A DNA stretch of 64,000 nt from Actinotignum schaalii_C (GCF_034119425.1 NZ_JAWUEL010000009.1:5517-69516), one strand, 5' to 3'; shown: positions 31,647 through 42,104, counted from the stretch's first letter. The notes: generated from the letters alone by a model not told the origin. Numbers and translations are program-made.

Positions 31647-33773
31647 GTGGCACAAGAAGTGCTTACGGACCTTTCCAAGGTTCGCAATATCGGCATCATG
31701 GCTCACATCGATGCCGGCAAGACAACGACCACCGAACGCATCCTGCTCTACACCGGCATTAACCACAAGCTGGGTGAAACCCATGACGGCGCCTCGACGA
31801 CCGACTGGATGGAACAGGAAAAGGAACGCGGCATTACGATTACGTCCGCCGCGGTCACCGCGTTCTGGAAGGGTACGCAGTTCAATATCATCGACACCCC
31901 CGGCCACGTTGATTTTACCGTGGAAGTGGAGCGCTCCCTGCGCGTGCTGGACGGCGCCATCGCGGTGTTCGACGGTAAGGAAGGTGTGGAGCCGCAGTCG
32001 GAAACGGTGTGGCGCCAGGCTGATAAGTACCACGTGCCGCGTATTTGTCTCATCAATAAGATGGATAAGTTGGGGGCGAACTTCGACTTCTCCGTCCAGA
32101 CCATTCGGGATCGCCTCAGCGCCCACCCGACGGTTATCACCTTCCCGATCGGCGCGGAGAATGACTTCTCTGGCGTGGTGGACGTGCTCAAGATGAAGGC
32201 GATCCGCTTCCCCGAAAAGGATGCCCAAGGCAATGACACCTGGGGCGCCGTTGTGGTGGAAGAAGATATCCCCGCCGAACTGCAGGCCAAGGCCGAAGAG
32301 CTGCGCATGGCCGCTATGGAAGATGCCGCCGAAGCCTCCGATGAACTCATGGAGAAGTACCTCGAGGATGGCGAGCTGAGCACCGAGGACATGATCAAGG
32401 GTCTGCGTATCCGTACGATCGCCTCGGAAATCTACCCCGTGTACGCCGGTTCGGCCTACAAGAACAAGGGTATTCAGCCTGCGCTGGACGGCGTGGTGCA
32501 CTTCCTGCCCGCCCCGATTGACGTTCCGGCCATCAAGGGCTTCAAGCCGGGTCACGAAGAAGACGGTGAAACCGAAGAACGCCACCCGAGCGAGAACGAG
32601 CCGTTCTCCGCGCTGGCCTTCAAGATTGCGGTGCACCCCTTCTACGGCAAGCTCACCTACATCCGCGTTTACTCCGGTAAGGTGGCGGCCGGCACCCAGG
32701 TGCTCAACTCGGTCAAGGGCCGCAAGGAGCGCGTGGGCAAGATGTTCCAGATGCACTCCAACAAGGAAAATCCTGTTGAAGAAGCGCATGCGGGGCATAT
32801 TTACGCGTTCATCGGGCTGAAGGACACCACCACCGGTGATACCCTCTGCGCCCAGGACGCCCCGATTATTCTTGAGTCCATGTCCTTCCCGGAGCCCGTG
32901 ATTCACGTGGCGATTGAGCCGAAGTCGAAGGGTGACCAAGAAAAGCTTTCCGTGGCTATTCAGAAGCTCGCGGAAGAGGATCCGACCTTCACGGTTCGTC
33001 AGGATGAGGAAACCGGCCAGACCGTCATTGGCGGTATGGGCGAACTCCACCTCGATATCCTCGTCGACCGTATGAAGCGTGAGTTCAAGGTTGATGCGAA
33101 CGTCGGTGCTCCGATGGTTGCCTACCGCGAGACGATCCGCAAGAAGGTCGATAGCGTCGAATACACCCACAAGAAGCAGACGGGTGGATCGGGCCAGTTC
33201 GCGCGTGTCATCGTCACGTTTGAGCCTCTTGACTCCAACGAAGACGGCAACACCTACGAATTTGTCAATGCCGTGACAGGTGGTCGCGTTCCGCGTGAAT
33301 ACATCCCGTCTGTCGATCAGGGTATCCAGGAAGCCATGCAGAATGGTGTCCTCGCCGGGTTCCCGGTGGTGGGCGTCAAGGCCACCCTGGAAGACGGCGC
33401 TTATCACGACGTCGACTCTTCGGAGCTGGCGTTCAAGATCGCGGGTAACCAGGTGTTCAAGGAAGGCGCACGGCGCGCCAATCCTGTGCTTCTGGAACCC
33501 ATCATGGACGTGGAAGTCCGCACCCCGGAAGAGTACATGGGCGACGTTATCGGCGACCTGAACTCCCGGCGCGGTATGATCAAGTCCATGGAGGATGCGA
33601 CGGGCGTCAAGATCGTGCGCGCCAATGTGCCGCTGAGCGAAATGTTCGGCTACGTTGGCGACCTGCGGTCGAAGACCCAGGGGCGCGCGGTGTATTCCAT
33701 GCAGATGGATTCCTACGCCGAGGTCCCGAAGGCCGTTGCGGAACAGATCATCGCGGAATCTCGTGGTGAATAG
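31647..33773 (+). CDS. fusA: Elongation factor G
   Basis: 708 residues from GTG 31647. Translocase GTPase: P-loop AHIDAGKTTTTER, switch I ERGITITSAA, DTPGHVDFT, NKMDKLG, then domains II-V (domain IV near GGSGQFARVIV and YHDVDSSELAFKIAG). Of the EF-G1 type, with no obvious truncation. It lies 42 bp after rpsG in the classical str operon order. Confidence 0.98.
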   Translation: MAQEVLTDLSKVRNIGIMAHIDAGKTTTTERILLYTGINHKLGETHDGASTTDWMEQEKERGITITSAAVTAFWKGTQFNIIDTPGHVDFTVEVERSLRVLDGAIAVFDGKEGVEPQSETVWRQADKYHVPRICLINKMDKLGANFDFSVQTIRDRLSAHPTVITFPIGAENDFSGVVDVLKMKAIRFPEKDAQGNDTWGAVVVEEDIPAELQAKAEELRMAAMEDAAEASDELMEKYLEDGELSTEDMIKGLRIRTIASEIYPVYAGSAYKNKGIQPALDGVVHFLPAPIDVPAIKGFKPGHEEDGETEERHPSENEPFSALAFKIAVHPFYGKLTYIRVYSGKVAAGTQVLNSVKGRKERVGKMFQMHSNKENPVEEAHAGHIYAFIGLKDTTTGDTLCAQDAPIILESMSFPEPVIHVAIEPKSKGDQEKLSVAIQKLAEEDPTFTVRQDEETGQTVIGGMGELHLDILVDRMKREFKVDANVGAPMVAYRETIRKKVDSVEYTHKKQTGGSGQFARVIVTFEPLDSNEDGNTYEFVNAVTGGRVPREYIPSVDQGIQEAMQNGVLAGFPVVGVKATLEDGAYHDVDSSELAFKIAGNQVFKEGARRANPVLLEPIMDVEVRTPEEYMGDVIGDLNSRRGMIKSMEDATGVKIVRANVPLSEMFGYVGDLRSKTQGRAVYSMQMDSYAEVPKAVAEQIIAESRGE

Positions 33774-33877
33774 TCGCCGGTTTCGTTTACAATAGGTAAC
33801 TGTTCGGAACAGACCGGATTATGCGCGAGCATCATCCACATAGCTGTAAGTAATTTCTAGAGTCCCAGGAGGGCCCA

Positions 33878-35068
<1,191 letters not shown>

Positions 35069-35135
35069 CTTGATGCATCGGCGCGAAGCTACCCGGTTGC
35101 CGGGTAACTGAGCAAAACGTCCGCCGTGAGGCGGG

Positions 35136-35169
35136 AAGGGACCCTAGCATTGCGCTAGGGTCCCTTTGT
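35136..35169 (+). terminator. Terminator of the str operon
   Basis: AAGGGACCCTAGC and GCTAGGGTCCCTT form a 13-bp stem with a 4-nt loop, followed by TGTATTT, 68 bp after tuf. Confidence 0.88.
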
Positions 35170-35173
35170 ATTT

Positions 35174-35187
35174 GCACGACGACGCAG
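35174..35187 (-). repeat. Dispersed motif M (degenerate)
   Basis: GCACGACGACGCAG, reverse complement form, directly after the tuf terminator and 20 bp before the HAD gene. Confidence 0.45.
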
Positions 35188-35206
35188 AACTTGGCAGAGT
35201 GACGCT

Positions 35207-35857
35207 ATGGCTCTTGAGGATGTGTATAAGAAAATCGGGTTTCCCGGTGATGTGGCGGGCAGCGTTGCCCCGGCGGCGGTGCTCTGGGATATGGATGGCA
35301 CCCTGGTGGATTCGGAAGAGGAATGGGCCCGGGTATCGGGGAATGTGGTGCGTTCCCACGGTGGAATCTGGACCGATGAGGATGTGCTGGCGATCCGCGG
35401 GGCGGATACCATCGCGCACGGGCGGCGCATGGTGGCCGCGGTGCGCCGTGGTGGAGGGGAAGTTGATCCCTGGAAAATGTTTGCGGAAGTGCTGCGCGCC
35501 ATGGCCGTTCATATGGCCGATGCCCAGCTCATTGACGGCGCGGAGAAGCTTCTCGATGCGTTTTCCGCGGCCGGCATCCCACAAGCACTTGTGACGGCCA
35601 CCCCGGGCCGCCCGGTGGAAATCTTCCTGGCCGGGCCGGGCAGCAGGCTGGAAGCGGCGGTTACCGGGGACGATAACGTCCCCGGTAAACCGAATCCCGC
35701 CCCCTACCTCCTGGGTGCGCAGCGCCTGGGCGTTGCGATCGAGAACTGCCTAGCCTTCGAGGATTCCGGGCCCGGGCTGGCCGCAGCCCGCAGCGCCGGC
35801 GCTTTCACCGTGGATGTGGGGGAGTTCCCCCTGGCCGAACTCGCGGCCTTACTCTAG
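35207..35857 (+). CDS. HAD-superfamily hydrolase (beta-PGM/CbbY-like)
   Basis: 216 residues from ATG 35207, without a clear ribosome site. Motif I AVLWDMDGTLVDSE gives the nucleophile and acid/base aspartates. Motif II is LVTATPGRP, motif III the lysine in PGKPNPAPY, motif IV EDSGPGLAAARSAG. The inserted helical cap (residues 45-105) is of the C1 type, as in phosphoglycolate phosphatases and beta-phosphoglucomutases. It should hydrolyse or transfer a phosphate from a small metabolite; the substrate is unknown. Monocistronic, between the str operon and the dehydrogenase pair. Confidence 0.85.
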   Translation: MALEDVYKKIGFPGDVAGSVAPAAVLWDMDGTLVDSEEEWARVSGNVVRSHGGIWTDEDVLAIRGADTIAHGRRMVAAVRRGGGEVDPWKMFAEVLRAMAVHMADAQLIDGAEKLLDAFSAAGIPQALVTATPGRPVEIFLAGPGSRLEAAVTGDDNVPGKPNPAPYLLGAQRLGVAIENCLAFEDSGPGLAAARSAGAFTVDVGEFPLAELAALL

Positions 35858-35918
35858 CCAGTGCACTGGTTCGTTCGCCGCGGCCGCAGGGACGCGCTTG
35901 AACTTGCGAACGCCGCGG

Positions 35919-37019
35919 CTAGAACGACGTGATAACGACGCGGCCAATCCCGGCGTGATGATTCACCATGGCCTTATAGGTCGCATCGATATCGTCCAGG
36001 GCAATCTCGGTGGCAACAAGGTCATCCAGGTGGAGGCGGCCCTGCTGGTAGAACTCTACGTACTGGGGAATATCGGTCTTAATATCGGTATTCCCCATGT
36101 ACACCGCGTGAATATGGCGCCGGTGCACGAAGAATTCATTGAGCGGATTGATCGTCCACTCCATCTCCGGCTTGAATACCCCAGCCACGTACACGTCCCC
36201 GCCCTGCCGCGTCGCGGCTATGGCGGTTTCCATCGTGGGTACGATGCCGAGTGCCTCGAAGGACTTATCCACCCCGCGCCCATCAGTCGCCGCGAAAATT
36301 TGCTCGATAACGTTCGAGTCACCCGCGTTGACGAAGTGGGTCATCCCGAATTTCTTCCCGAATTCTTTCTTTTCCGGGTTGGTATCCACCCCGATAATCC
36401 GCCCGGCCCCGGCAATGCGGGCGCCGTTGACGATGCTCAGGCCCACGCCACCTAAGCCGACCACGGCAACGGTGTCACCGGGGCGTACCTGCGCGGTGTT
36501 CAGAGCCGCACCCGCACCGGTAATGACCGCGCAGCCGATCACGCAAGCCTGCGGGAAAGGCATCTCGGGGTCGATTTTCGCTACCTGGTGTTCGTGCACG
36601 AGTGCCTGCTCAGCAAAACCGGCGATACCGTATGTCTGGAAAATCGGTTCGCCCTTCCGGCTCAGCCGCGGAGGCTCATTCGGGCCGCGCAGCGTTTCTT
36701 CCGGGAATTCGCATTCGTACATGCGCGATTCCCGACAAGCCCGGCAGTGCCCGCAATACTGAATGAGGGAGGCGACCACGTGGTCTCCCACCTTAATTTC
36801 TTTCACGTCCGGGCCGACGGCGGTAACAATACCGGCGGCTTCGTGCCCGAGCACCTGCGGGAAGGGGAACCCGAAATTGGTGGTGGAGAGCGTGAGATCC
36901 GAGCGGCACAGGCCGGAAGCCTTGACGTCGAAAAGTACCTCGCGCCCGATGGGTTCGGCAATCTCGATATCTTCGATGGTGAACCCACCGCCCACAGAAT
37001 TAACTACTGCTGCTTTCAT
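35919..37019 (-). CDS. Zinc-dependent alcohol dehydrogenase (MDR, class III-like)
   Basis: 366 residues from ATG 37019 (AAAGGAG upstream). Catalytic-zinc residues are visible in GLCRSD, GHEAAG and the GCAVITGAGA segment. The four structural-zinc cysteines are in CGHCRACRESRMYEC. The Rossmann motif VVGLGGVGLSIVNGARIAG ends in IIGVD, favouring NAD. The sequence is closest in style to class III/AdhB-type enzymes that act on formaldehyde adducts or longer alcohols; no thiol cofactor specificity can be read. It lies two bases after the aldehyde dehydrogenase gene, so the pair probably handles an alcohol and its aldehyde together. Confidence 0.87.
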   Translation of the reverse strand: MKAAVVNSVGGGFTIEDIEIAEPIGREVLFDVKASGLCRSDLTLSTTNFGFPFPQVLGHEAAGIVTAVGPDVKEIKVGDHVVASLIQYCGHCRACRESRMYECEFPEETLRGPNEPPRLSRKGEPIFQTYGIAGFAEQALVHEHQVAKIDPEMPFPQACVIGCAVITGAGAALNTAQVRPGDTVAVVGLGGVGLSIVNGARIAGAGRIIGVDTNPEKKEFGKKFGMTHFVNAGDSNVIEQIFAATDGRGVDKSFEALGIVPTMETAIAATRQGGDVYVAGVFKPEMEWTINPLNEFFVHRRHIHAVYMGNTDIKTDIPQYVEFYQQGRLHLDDLVATEIALDDIDATYKAMVNHHAGIGRVVITSF

Positions 37020-37021
37020 GC

Positions 37022-38446
37022 TTACTCCTTTCCTGAAAGCGAGGAGAGGAACTCCGCCGCGGAGATTCCCTCCGGGAGAAGAATCGACTGGATATTGGCG
37101 AATTCGCGTACCCCTTCGTAGCCCATCTCGCGCCCGAAGCCTGAGCGCTTGACGCCACCGAATGGCATACCTGCGGGAACAGCGGGAACCGGGGAGTTAA
37201 TGGCAACGGTGCCGGTATCTACCCAGGCGGCAACGCGCGCGGCATGCGCCACGTTCACCGAGTGAACCGTTCCGCCCAGCCCGTAGCACGAATCATTAGC
37301 CAGTCGGATTGCTTCTTCTTCCGAGGATACCCGGTAAACACTCCAGACCGGCCCGAAAATCTCCTCGTAGAATACGGCGTTATCCCGATCCACGTTTTCC
37401 AGCAGCGTCGGCTGCACCCAGGTATCTCCCTCGGGAACAATATGGCCTAGGGGAGTGGCGCTTGCCCCGCCGTCGATAGCCCGCCGAATCTGATCATTGA
37501 CCGTGGCGGCTTGCTCACGGGACGACATCGGCGGCACGGTGGTTTCTTCCACTGCTGGATCCCCGGGGCGTAGCTGCGCGGTGCTTTCCTTGAGTCCGGC
37601 CACGAACCTGTCATAGAGCGCATCGGGAACGATCATGCGTTTAGGCGAAGCGCATACCTGGCCGGCATTGAAGCAACGTCCCATAATTGCGAGCTGGATA
37701 GTGGCCTCAATATCGGCGTCGTCCAAAATAATAAAGGGATCGGAACCACCCAGTTCCATCACGGATTTCTTCAGGTTCCGCGAAGCGAGCTGTGCGATCT
37801 TCGCTCCCGCTGCTTCCGAGCCGGTAAGTGTCACGATACGTACCCGATCATCACTGATGAGCCGCTCCACCTGCGCGTGGGTGGCGTAGAGATTTTGCCA
37901 CACCCCGCGGGGCAGCCCGGCATCGTAGAGCACTTGAACGATAGCCGCGGCACATTGCGGCAAAATTGACGCGTGCTTGAGAATAACCGTATTACCGCAG
38001 AGCATTGCGGGAGCGAAGCCCCGAATGGCCTGGTAGTACGGGAAGTTCCACGGTTCAATTTCGACGACGACGCCCTCCGGGCGATAGGCAATATAGCCTT
38101 CGAAAGGTGCGGCGGTGGAGCTGACAGGGCGCGGAGCTAAAATATTTTCCGCTTCATCGGCGAGCCAACGCAGCATCGTGGGCACGGTGTCACCGGCTTC
38201 TCCGGTAGCTTCTCCTATGAGTTTGCCCATTTCCAGGGTGGCTAGGGCCCCCAGTTCACTTGCGCGCTCTTCCGCGATATCCGCGGCCCGACGCAGAATA
38301 GCGGCACGTTCGGCAATGGAGGTGCGGCTCCACGTCTGGAATGTTTCGTGGGCCAGCTCGAGTGCCTTATCCACCTCATCATCGGTGGCGTAGGGGAATT
38401 CGGCGAGCACCTCGCCGGTGTAGGGATTTGTTGATCGATAGGACAT
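37022..38446 (-). CDS. Aldehyde dehydrogenase, succinate-semialdehyde type
   Basis: 474 residues from ATG 38446 with a strong AGGAGG. ALDH fold with the oxyanion asparagine in PWNFPY, the general base glutamate in MELGGSDPF and the nucleophilic cysteine in FNAGQVCASPKR. EIFGPVWSVYR and PFGGVKRSGFGREMG are also present. The length and motifs fit the GabD1-like branch that oxidises succinate semialdehyde with NAD(P)+, but aliphatic aldehyde use is equally possible given the coupled alcohol dehydrogenase. It is the first gene of a two-gene operon. Confidence 0.87.
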   Translation of the reverse strand: MSYRSTNPYTGEVLAEFPYATDDEVDKALELAHETFQTWSRTSIAERAAILRRAADIAEERASELGALATLEMGKLIGEATGEAGDTVPTMLRWLADEAENILAPRPVSSTAAPFEGYIAYRPEGVVVEIEPWNFPYYQAIRGFAPAMLCGNTVILKHASILPQCAAAIVQVLYDAGLPRGVWQNLYATHAQVERLISDDRVRIVTLTGSEAAGAKIAQLASRNLKKSVMELGGSDPFIILDDADIEATIQLAIMGRCFNAGQVCASPKRMIVPDALYDRFVAGLKESTAQLRPGDPAVEETTVPPMSSREQAATVNDQIRRAIDGGASATPLGHIVPEGDTWVQPTLLENVDRDNAVFYEEIFGPVWSVYRVSSEEEAIRLANDSCYGLGGTVHSVNVAHAARVAAWVDTGTVAINSPVPAVPAGMPFGGVKRSGFGREMGYEGVREFANIQSILLPEGISAAEFLSSLSGKE

Positions 38447-38606
38447 CTTCGTCTACCTCCTCGGTATGGTGGATGATCACCCGCTCGCGGCACCCGCGTC
38501 GCTAAGCGATGTAGATCACTTAAGGTCATGCTAGGTGGTGGCGGCATCCGGGGCAAGGGTGGGGCGACGGCGCCGCTGGCGGCCCGCGTGGCCGAGAGTC
38601 CGGGAA

Positions 38607-38624
38607 GCTGCGGCGTCGTCGTAC
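38607..38624 (+). repeat. Dispersed motif M (full-length copy)
   Basis: GCTGCGGCGTCGTCGTAC, 17 of 18 identical to the copy at 16741. Confidence 0.75.
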
Positions 38625-38730
38625 TGTGACGTGAAGCGCCTCACCACACGTGTTTCTTGCGTCAAACTCGGCCTTTCGGTAAAATTTTTACCCGTGCCAG
38701 CTGACTTTCGGGTTCGCTGGGAATGAGAAA

Positions 38731-38768
38731 CGGCACACGTTCGCCGTGAAAGTCTTGAAAGTGTGCCG
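38731..38768 (+). promoter_or_regulatory. Inverted repeat overlapping the S10 promoter
   Basis: CGGCACAC (38731-38738) and GTGTGCCG (38761-38768) are perfect inverted copies 22 bp apart. The right half touches the -35 hexamer, and AAGTTTTT follows. It could be an operator, or a terminator for transcription entering from upstream. Confidence 0.45.
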
Positions 38769-38784
38769 AAGTTTTTGGCATACT
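38755..38784 (+). promoter_or_regulatory. Promoter of the S10 operon
   Basis: TTGAAA (38755-38760), 18 bp, CATACT (38779-38784), about 170 bp upstream of rpsJ. Confidence 0.55.
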
Positions 38785-38956
38785 TAACAAGTTGCTCGGA
38801 TTACGAGCGAAGGAACTTAATCGGTTACCCAACGCCGATTATCGTATAAAGGGTTCTCCGTAACCTCACATAGGGCATGGCTACTAGATTTACCTCCGGT
38901 ACGACACGCCCGAGTGCGGGTACCGGGCACCGAAGCTAAAGAGAGGTAGACGCGCC

Positions 38957-39265
38957 ATGGCGGGACAGAAGATCCGCATTCGGCTGAAGTCATATGACCA
39001 TGAGGTCATTGATAGCGCGGCCAAGAAGCTCGTCGATGAAGTTGCGCGTACCGGCGCGACCGTGGTGGGACCCGTCCCGCTGCCGACGGAAAAAAACGTT
39101 TTTTGCGTTATCCGCTCGCCCCACAAGTACAAGGACTCCCGCGATCACTTTGAGATGCGCACACACAAGCGCCTTATTGACATCGTGGATCCCACCCTGA
39201 AGACGATTGACAGCCTGCGCCGTCTCGATCTTCCGGCTGACGTCAACGTGGAAATCAAGCTCTGA
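38957..39265 (+). CDS. rpsJ: Ribosomal protein uS10
   Basis: 102 residues from ATG 38957 (AGAGAGG upstream). The product MAGQKIRIRLKSYDHEVIDS is full-length S10, a 30S head protein that also partners NusB in antitermination and contacts NusG. It is the first gene of a continuous 21-gene ribosomal protein run reaching rplO. EMRTHKRLIDIVDPT and DLPADVNVEIKL are typical. Confidence 0.98.
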   Translation: MAGQKIRIRLKSYDHEVIDSAAKKLVDEVARTGATVVGPVPLPTEKNVFCVIRSPHKYKDSRDHFEMRTHKRLIDIVDPTLKTIDSLRRLDLPADVNVEIKL

Positions 39266-39276
39266 GGTAATACGCA

Positions 39277-39942
39277 ATGAACTCCAAGCAAGCTGTTGCC
39301 AGCAAGCCCGTGAAGGCTTTGCTGGGCACGAAGCTGGGGATGACCCAGCTCTGGGATGAGGACGGGCGCCTCCTTCCCATTACCGTTGTGCGCGTGGGCA
39401 CCAATGTGGTAACCCAGGTTCGCACCCCCGAGGTCGACGGCTATTCCGCCGTGCAGCTCGCCTCGGGCGATGAAAAGACGAAGAACGTCACCAAGCCGCT
39501 CCAGGGCCACTTCGCTAAGGCCGGTGTTACGCCGCGCAAGAAGCTGGCGGAAATCCGCACTCCCGATGCCAGTGAATACACGCTCGGGCAGGAACTGACC
39601 GCGGATATTTTCGAAGCCGGTCAGTCCGTTGACGTTATTGGTACCTCCCGCGGTAAGGGCTTCGCCGGTGTGATGAAGCGTCACGGCTTCGCCGGTGTCT
39701 CGGCCTCCCACGGTGCGCACCGTAACCACCGCAAGCCCGGTTCTATCGGCGCCTGCGCCACCCCCTCGCGCGTCTTCAAGGGTCTGCGCATGGCTGGTCG
39801 CATGGGGCAGGACCGCGTGACGGTGCAGAATCTGTCCATCCACTCCGTTGACCTCGAGAACGGCCTGTTGCTCGTGGTTGGCGCCATCCCCGGTGCAAAG
39901 GGTGGCTCGGTTGTGGTCCGCACGTCCGTGAAGGGAGCCTAA
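39277..39942 (+). CDS. rplC: Ribosomal protein uL3
   Basis: 221 residues from ATG 39277 (GAGG upstream). After about ten extra N-terminal residues (NSKQAVASKPVK) the family sequence ALLGTKLGMTQLWDEDG begins. The 23S-contact loop GKGFAGVMKRHGFAGVSASHGAHRNHRKPGS sits centrally (written here only as positions about 127-157, key residues Gly-rich loop and His). An early 50S assembly protein reaching the peptidyl transferase centre. Gln methylation site region is conserved. Confidence 0.96.
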   Translation: MNSKQAVASKPVKALLGTKLGMTQLWDEDGRLLPITVVRVGTNVVTQVRTPEVDGYSAVQLASGDEKTKNVTKPLQGHFAKAGVTPRKKLAEIRTPDASEYTLGQELTADIFEAGQSVDVIGTSRGKGFAGVMKRHGFAGVSASHGAHRNHRKPGSIGACATPSRVFKGLRMAGRMGQDRVTVQNLSIHSVDLENGLLLVVGAIPGAKGGSVVVRTSVKGA

Positions 39943-39944
39943 CA

Positions 39945-40592
39945 ATGGCAGACTTCAAGATTGACGTTCTCGATGAAACCGGCAAGGTGACCTCGCAGGC
40001 CACCCTCCCGGCTCAGCTCTTTGATCTCGACTTCAATATGGCGCTGGTGCACCAGGTCGTCAACGCGCAGCAAGCTGCGGCCCGCCTGGGTACCCACGCC
40101 ACAAAGACTCGCGGTCAGGTATCCGGCGGCGGCAAGAAGCCGTGGCGCCAGAAGGGGACCGGCCGGGCTCGCCAGGGCTCAATCCGCGCTCCGCAGTGGG
40201 TCGGTGGCGGCGTCGTTCACGGCCCGCAGCCGCGTGACTACTCGCAGCGCACCCCCAAGAAGATGATTGCGGCCGCGCTGCTGCAGTCCCTCTCGGACCG
40301 TGCTCGCCACGAGCGTATTCACGCCGTGACCGCTTTCGTTGCTGATGAGACTCCGTCCACCAAGGCGGCGCGTGCGCTCATCGAGAAGATGAACGAGGGG
40401 CGCAAGGCGCTCGTTGTGGTCCAGCGCGAAGATGATGCCTCGGTGCTTTCCGTGCGCAATCTCCCGCAGATCCACGTCCTCTACGTTGATCAGCTCAATA
40501 GCTACGACGTTCTTGCTGCTGATGACGTTATCTTCACCGAAGCGGCGCTCGGCGCCTTCGTGGAGAAGAACACCAAGAAGGATGAGAAGTAA
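39945..40592 (+). CDS. rplD: Ribosomal protein uL4
   Basis: 215 residues from ATG 39945, two bases after rplC. L4 lines the peptide exit tunnel; in E. coli it represses the S10 operon. The tunnel loop with KKPWRQKGTGRARQGSIRAP is complete, so no macrolide-resistance deletion is apparent. The C-terminus is Lys/Glu-rich. Its stop overlaps the rplW start by one base. Confidence 0.97.
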   Translation: MADFKIDVLDETGKVTSQATLPAQLFDLDFNMALVHQVVNAQQAAARLGTHATKTRGQVSGGGKKPWRQKGTGRARQGSIRAPQWVGGGVVHGPQPRDYSQRTPKKMIAAALLQSLSDRARHERIHAVTAFVADETPSTKAARALIEKMNEGRKALVVVQREDDASVLSVRNLPQIHVLYVDQLNSYDVLAADDVIFTEAALGAFVEKNTKKDEK

Positions 40593-40903
40593 TGACTGAG
40601 AACGGTAACTTCTGGAATAAGAACCCGCACGATGTCATCCTCGCCCCGGTGATGTCGGAGAAGAGCGCGTTGCTCGAAGAACAGGGTAAGTACACCTTCT
40701 TCGTGGATCCGCGTTCGAATAAGACTGAAATCAAGCAGGCCGTCGAAGCGATTTTTGGCGTCAAGGTTGCCTCCGTCAATACGCAGAATCGCCAGGGTAA
40801 GACCCGGCGTACGCGCAACGGCATCGGGCGGCGCAAGAATACCAAGCGGGCCATCGTGACCTTGCGCGAAGGCTCCATCGACATCTACGGCGAAATCGTC
40901 TAA
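40592..40903 (+). CDS. rplW: Ribosomal protein uL23
   Basis: 103 residues from ATG 40592. Tunnel-exit protein that docks trigger factor and SRP. The product has NPHDVILAPVMSEKS, TFFVDPRSNKTEIKQAVEAI and the RNA loop NRQGKTRRTRNGIGRRKN. An N-terminal extension of about eight residues (MTENGNFW) is slightly unusual. Confidence 0.97.
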   Translation: MTENGNFWNKNPHDVILAPVMSEKSALLEEQGKYTFFVDPRSNKTEIKQAVEAIFGVKVASVNTQNRQGKTRRTRNGIGRRKNTKRAIVTLREGSIDIYGEIV

Positions 40904-40937
40904 TTAGGCGATTCGAGGAACTGAGGAATAAGAACTC

Positions 40938-41774
40938 ATGGGAATTCGTAAGTACAAGCCGACGACCCCGGGTCGTCGCGGTGCGAGCGTTGCCGACTTC
41001 GCCGAGATCACTCGTTCGACCCCGGAGAAGTCCCTCGTTCGTCCCCTGAAGAAGACCGGTGGACGCAACAACCAGGGACGCATCACCACCCGTCACAAGG
41101 GCGGTGGGCACAAGCGCCAGTACCGTCTCATTGACTTCCGTCGCTGGGATAAGGACGGCGTGCCGGCCAAGGTTGCGCACATCGAATACGATCCGAACCG
41201 CACCGCGCGTATCGCACTGCTCCACTTCGTCGATGGTGAGAAGCGTTATATCGTTGCTCCCCGTGGCGTGAAGCAGGGCGACCTCATCGAAACCGGTCCG
41301 AATGCGGATATCAAGCCCGGCAACAACCTGCCGCTGCGCAATATCCCGCTCGGTACCACGGTGCACAATGTTGAACTCAAGCCGCTCGGCGGGGCGAAGA
41401 TCGCCCGCAGCGCCGGCGCTTCCGTACAGTTGGTTGCCCGCGAAGGTAAGTACGCGCAGCTGCGTATGCCCTCCGGCGAAATCCGTAACGTGGACGTGCG
41501 TTGCCGCGCCACCGTCGGTGAAGTTGGCAATGCCGAGCAGGCGAATATCAACTGGGGTAAGGCCGGCCGTATGCGCTGGAAGGGCGTGCGCCCGACCGTC
41601 CGCGGTGTTGTCATGAACCCGGTGGACCACCCGCACGGTGGTGGTGAAGGTAAGACGTCCGGTGGGCGCCATCCCGTTAGCCCGTGGGGCAAGAAGGAAG
41701 GCCGTACCCGCCGTCCGAACAAGGCCAGCGACAAGCTCATCGTGCGCCGTCGCAAGACCGGCAAGAAGCGCTGA
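40938..41774 (+). CDS. rplB: Ribosomal protein uL2
   Basis: 278 residues from ATG 40938 (GAGGAACTGAGG upstream). Begins MGIRKYKPTTPGRRGASVAD. Required for subunit association and the peptidyl transferase centre. The essential histidine region VMNPVDHPHGGGEGK is intact and the C-terminus RRRKTGKKR is normal. Confidence 0.98.
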   Translation: MGIRKYKPTTPGRRGASVADFAEITRSTPEKSLVRPLKKTGGRNNQGRITTRHKGGGHKRQYRLIDFRRWDKDGVPAKVAHIEYDPNRTARIALLHFVDGEKRYIVAPRGVKQGDLIETGPNADIKPGNNLPLRNIPLGTTVHNVELKPLGGAKIARSAGASVQLVAREGKYAQLRMPSGEIRNVDVRCRATVGEVGNAEQANINWGKAGRMRWKGVRPTVRGVVMNPVDHPHGGGEGKTSGGRHPVSPWGKKEGRTRRPNKASDKLIVRRRKTGKKR

Positions 41775-41788
41775 GGAAGGATTAGCTG

Positions 41789-42070
41789 ATGCCCCGCAGT
41801 TTGAAGAAGGGTCCGTTCGTCGACGAGCACCTCTACAAGAAGGTCGACGAGCAGAACGAGAAGAACACCAAGAACGTAATCAAGACCTGGTCGCGTCGGT
41901 CGGTTATCACCCCCGATTTCCTGGGTCACACCTTTGCAGTGCACGATGGACGCAAGCATGTGCCGGTATTCGTTACCGAATCCATGGTTGGCCACAAGCT
42001 CGGGGAGTTCGCCCCGACCCGCACCTTCCGCGGGCACGATAAGGACGACCGAAAGGGCCGCCGGCGCTAA
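41789..42070 (+). CDS. rpsS: Ribosomal protein uS19
   Basis: 93 residues from ATG 41789 (GAGGAAGG upstream). MPRSLKKGPFVDEHLYKKVD, IKTWSRRSVITPDFLGHTF, and GHKLGEFAPTRTFRGH are standard S19. It forms a complex with S13 in the 30S head near the A site. Confidence 0.98.
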   Translation: MPRSLKKGPFVDEHLYKKVDEQNEKNTKNVIKTWSRRSVITPDFLGHTFAVHDGRKHVPVFVTESMVGHKLGEFAPTRTFRGHDKDDRKGRRR

Positions 42071-42104
42071 GCCGGGGCCTCGAGCGAGAGAGTAAGGCAG
42101 AACT

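Larger units (their letters stand above)
38447..38954. other. 510-bp divergent intergenic region before the S10 operon
   Basis: No convincing gene. It contains the ribosome site of the aldehyde dehydrogenase gene, a full motif M copy (38607), an inverted repeat, the S10 promoter and a leader of about 170 nt before rpsJ that may carry autoregulation. Confidence 0.7.
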
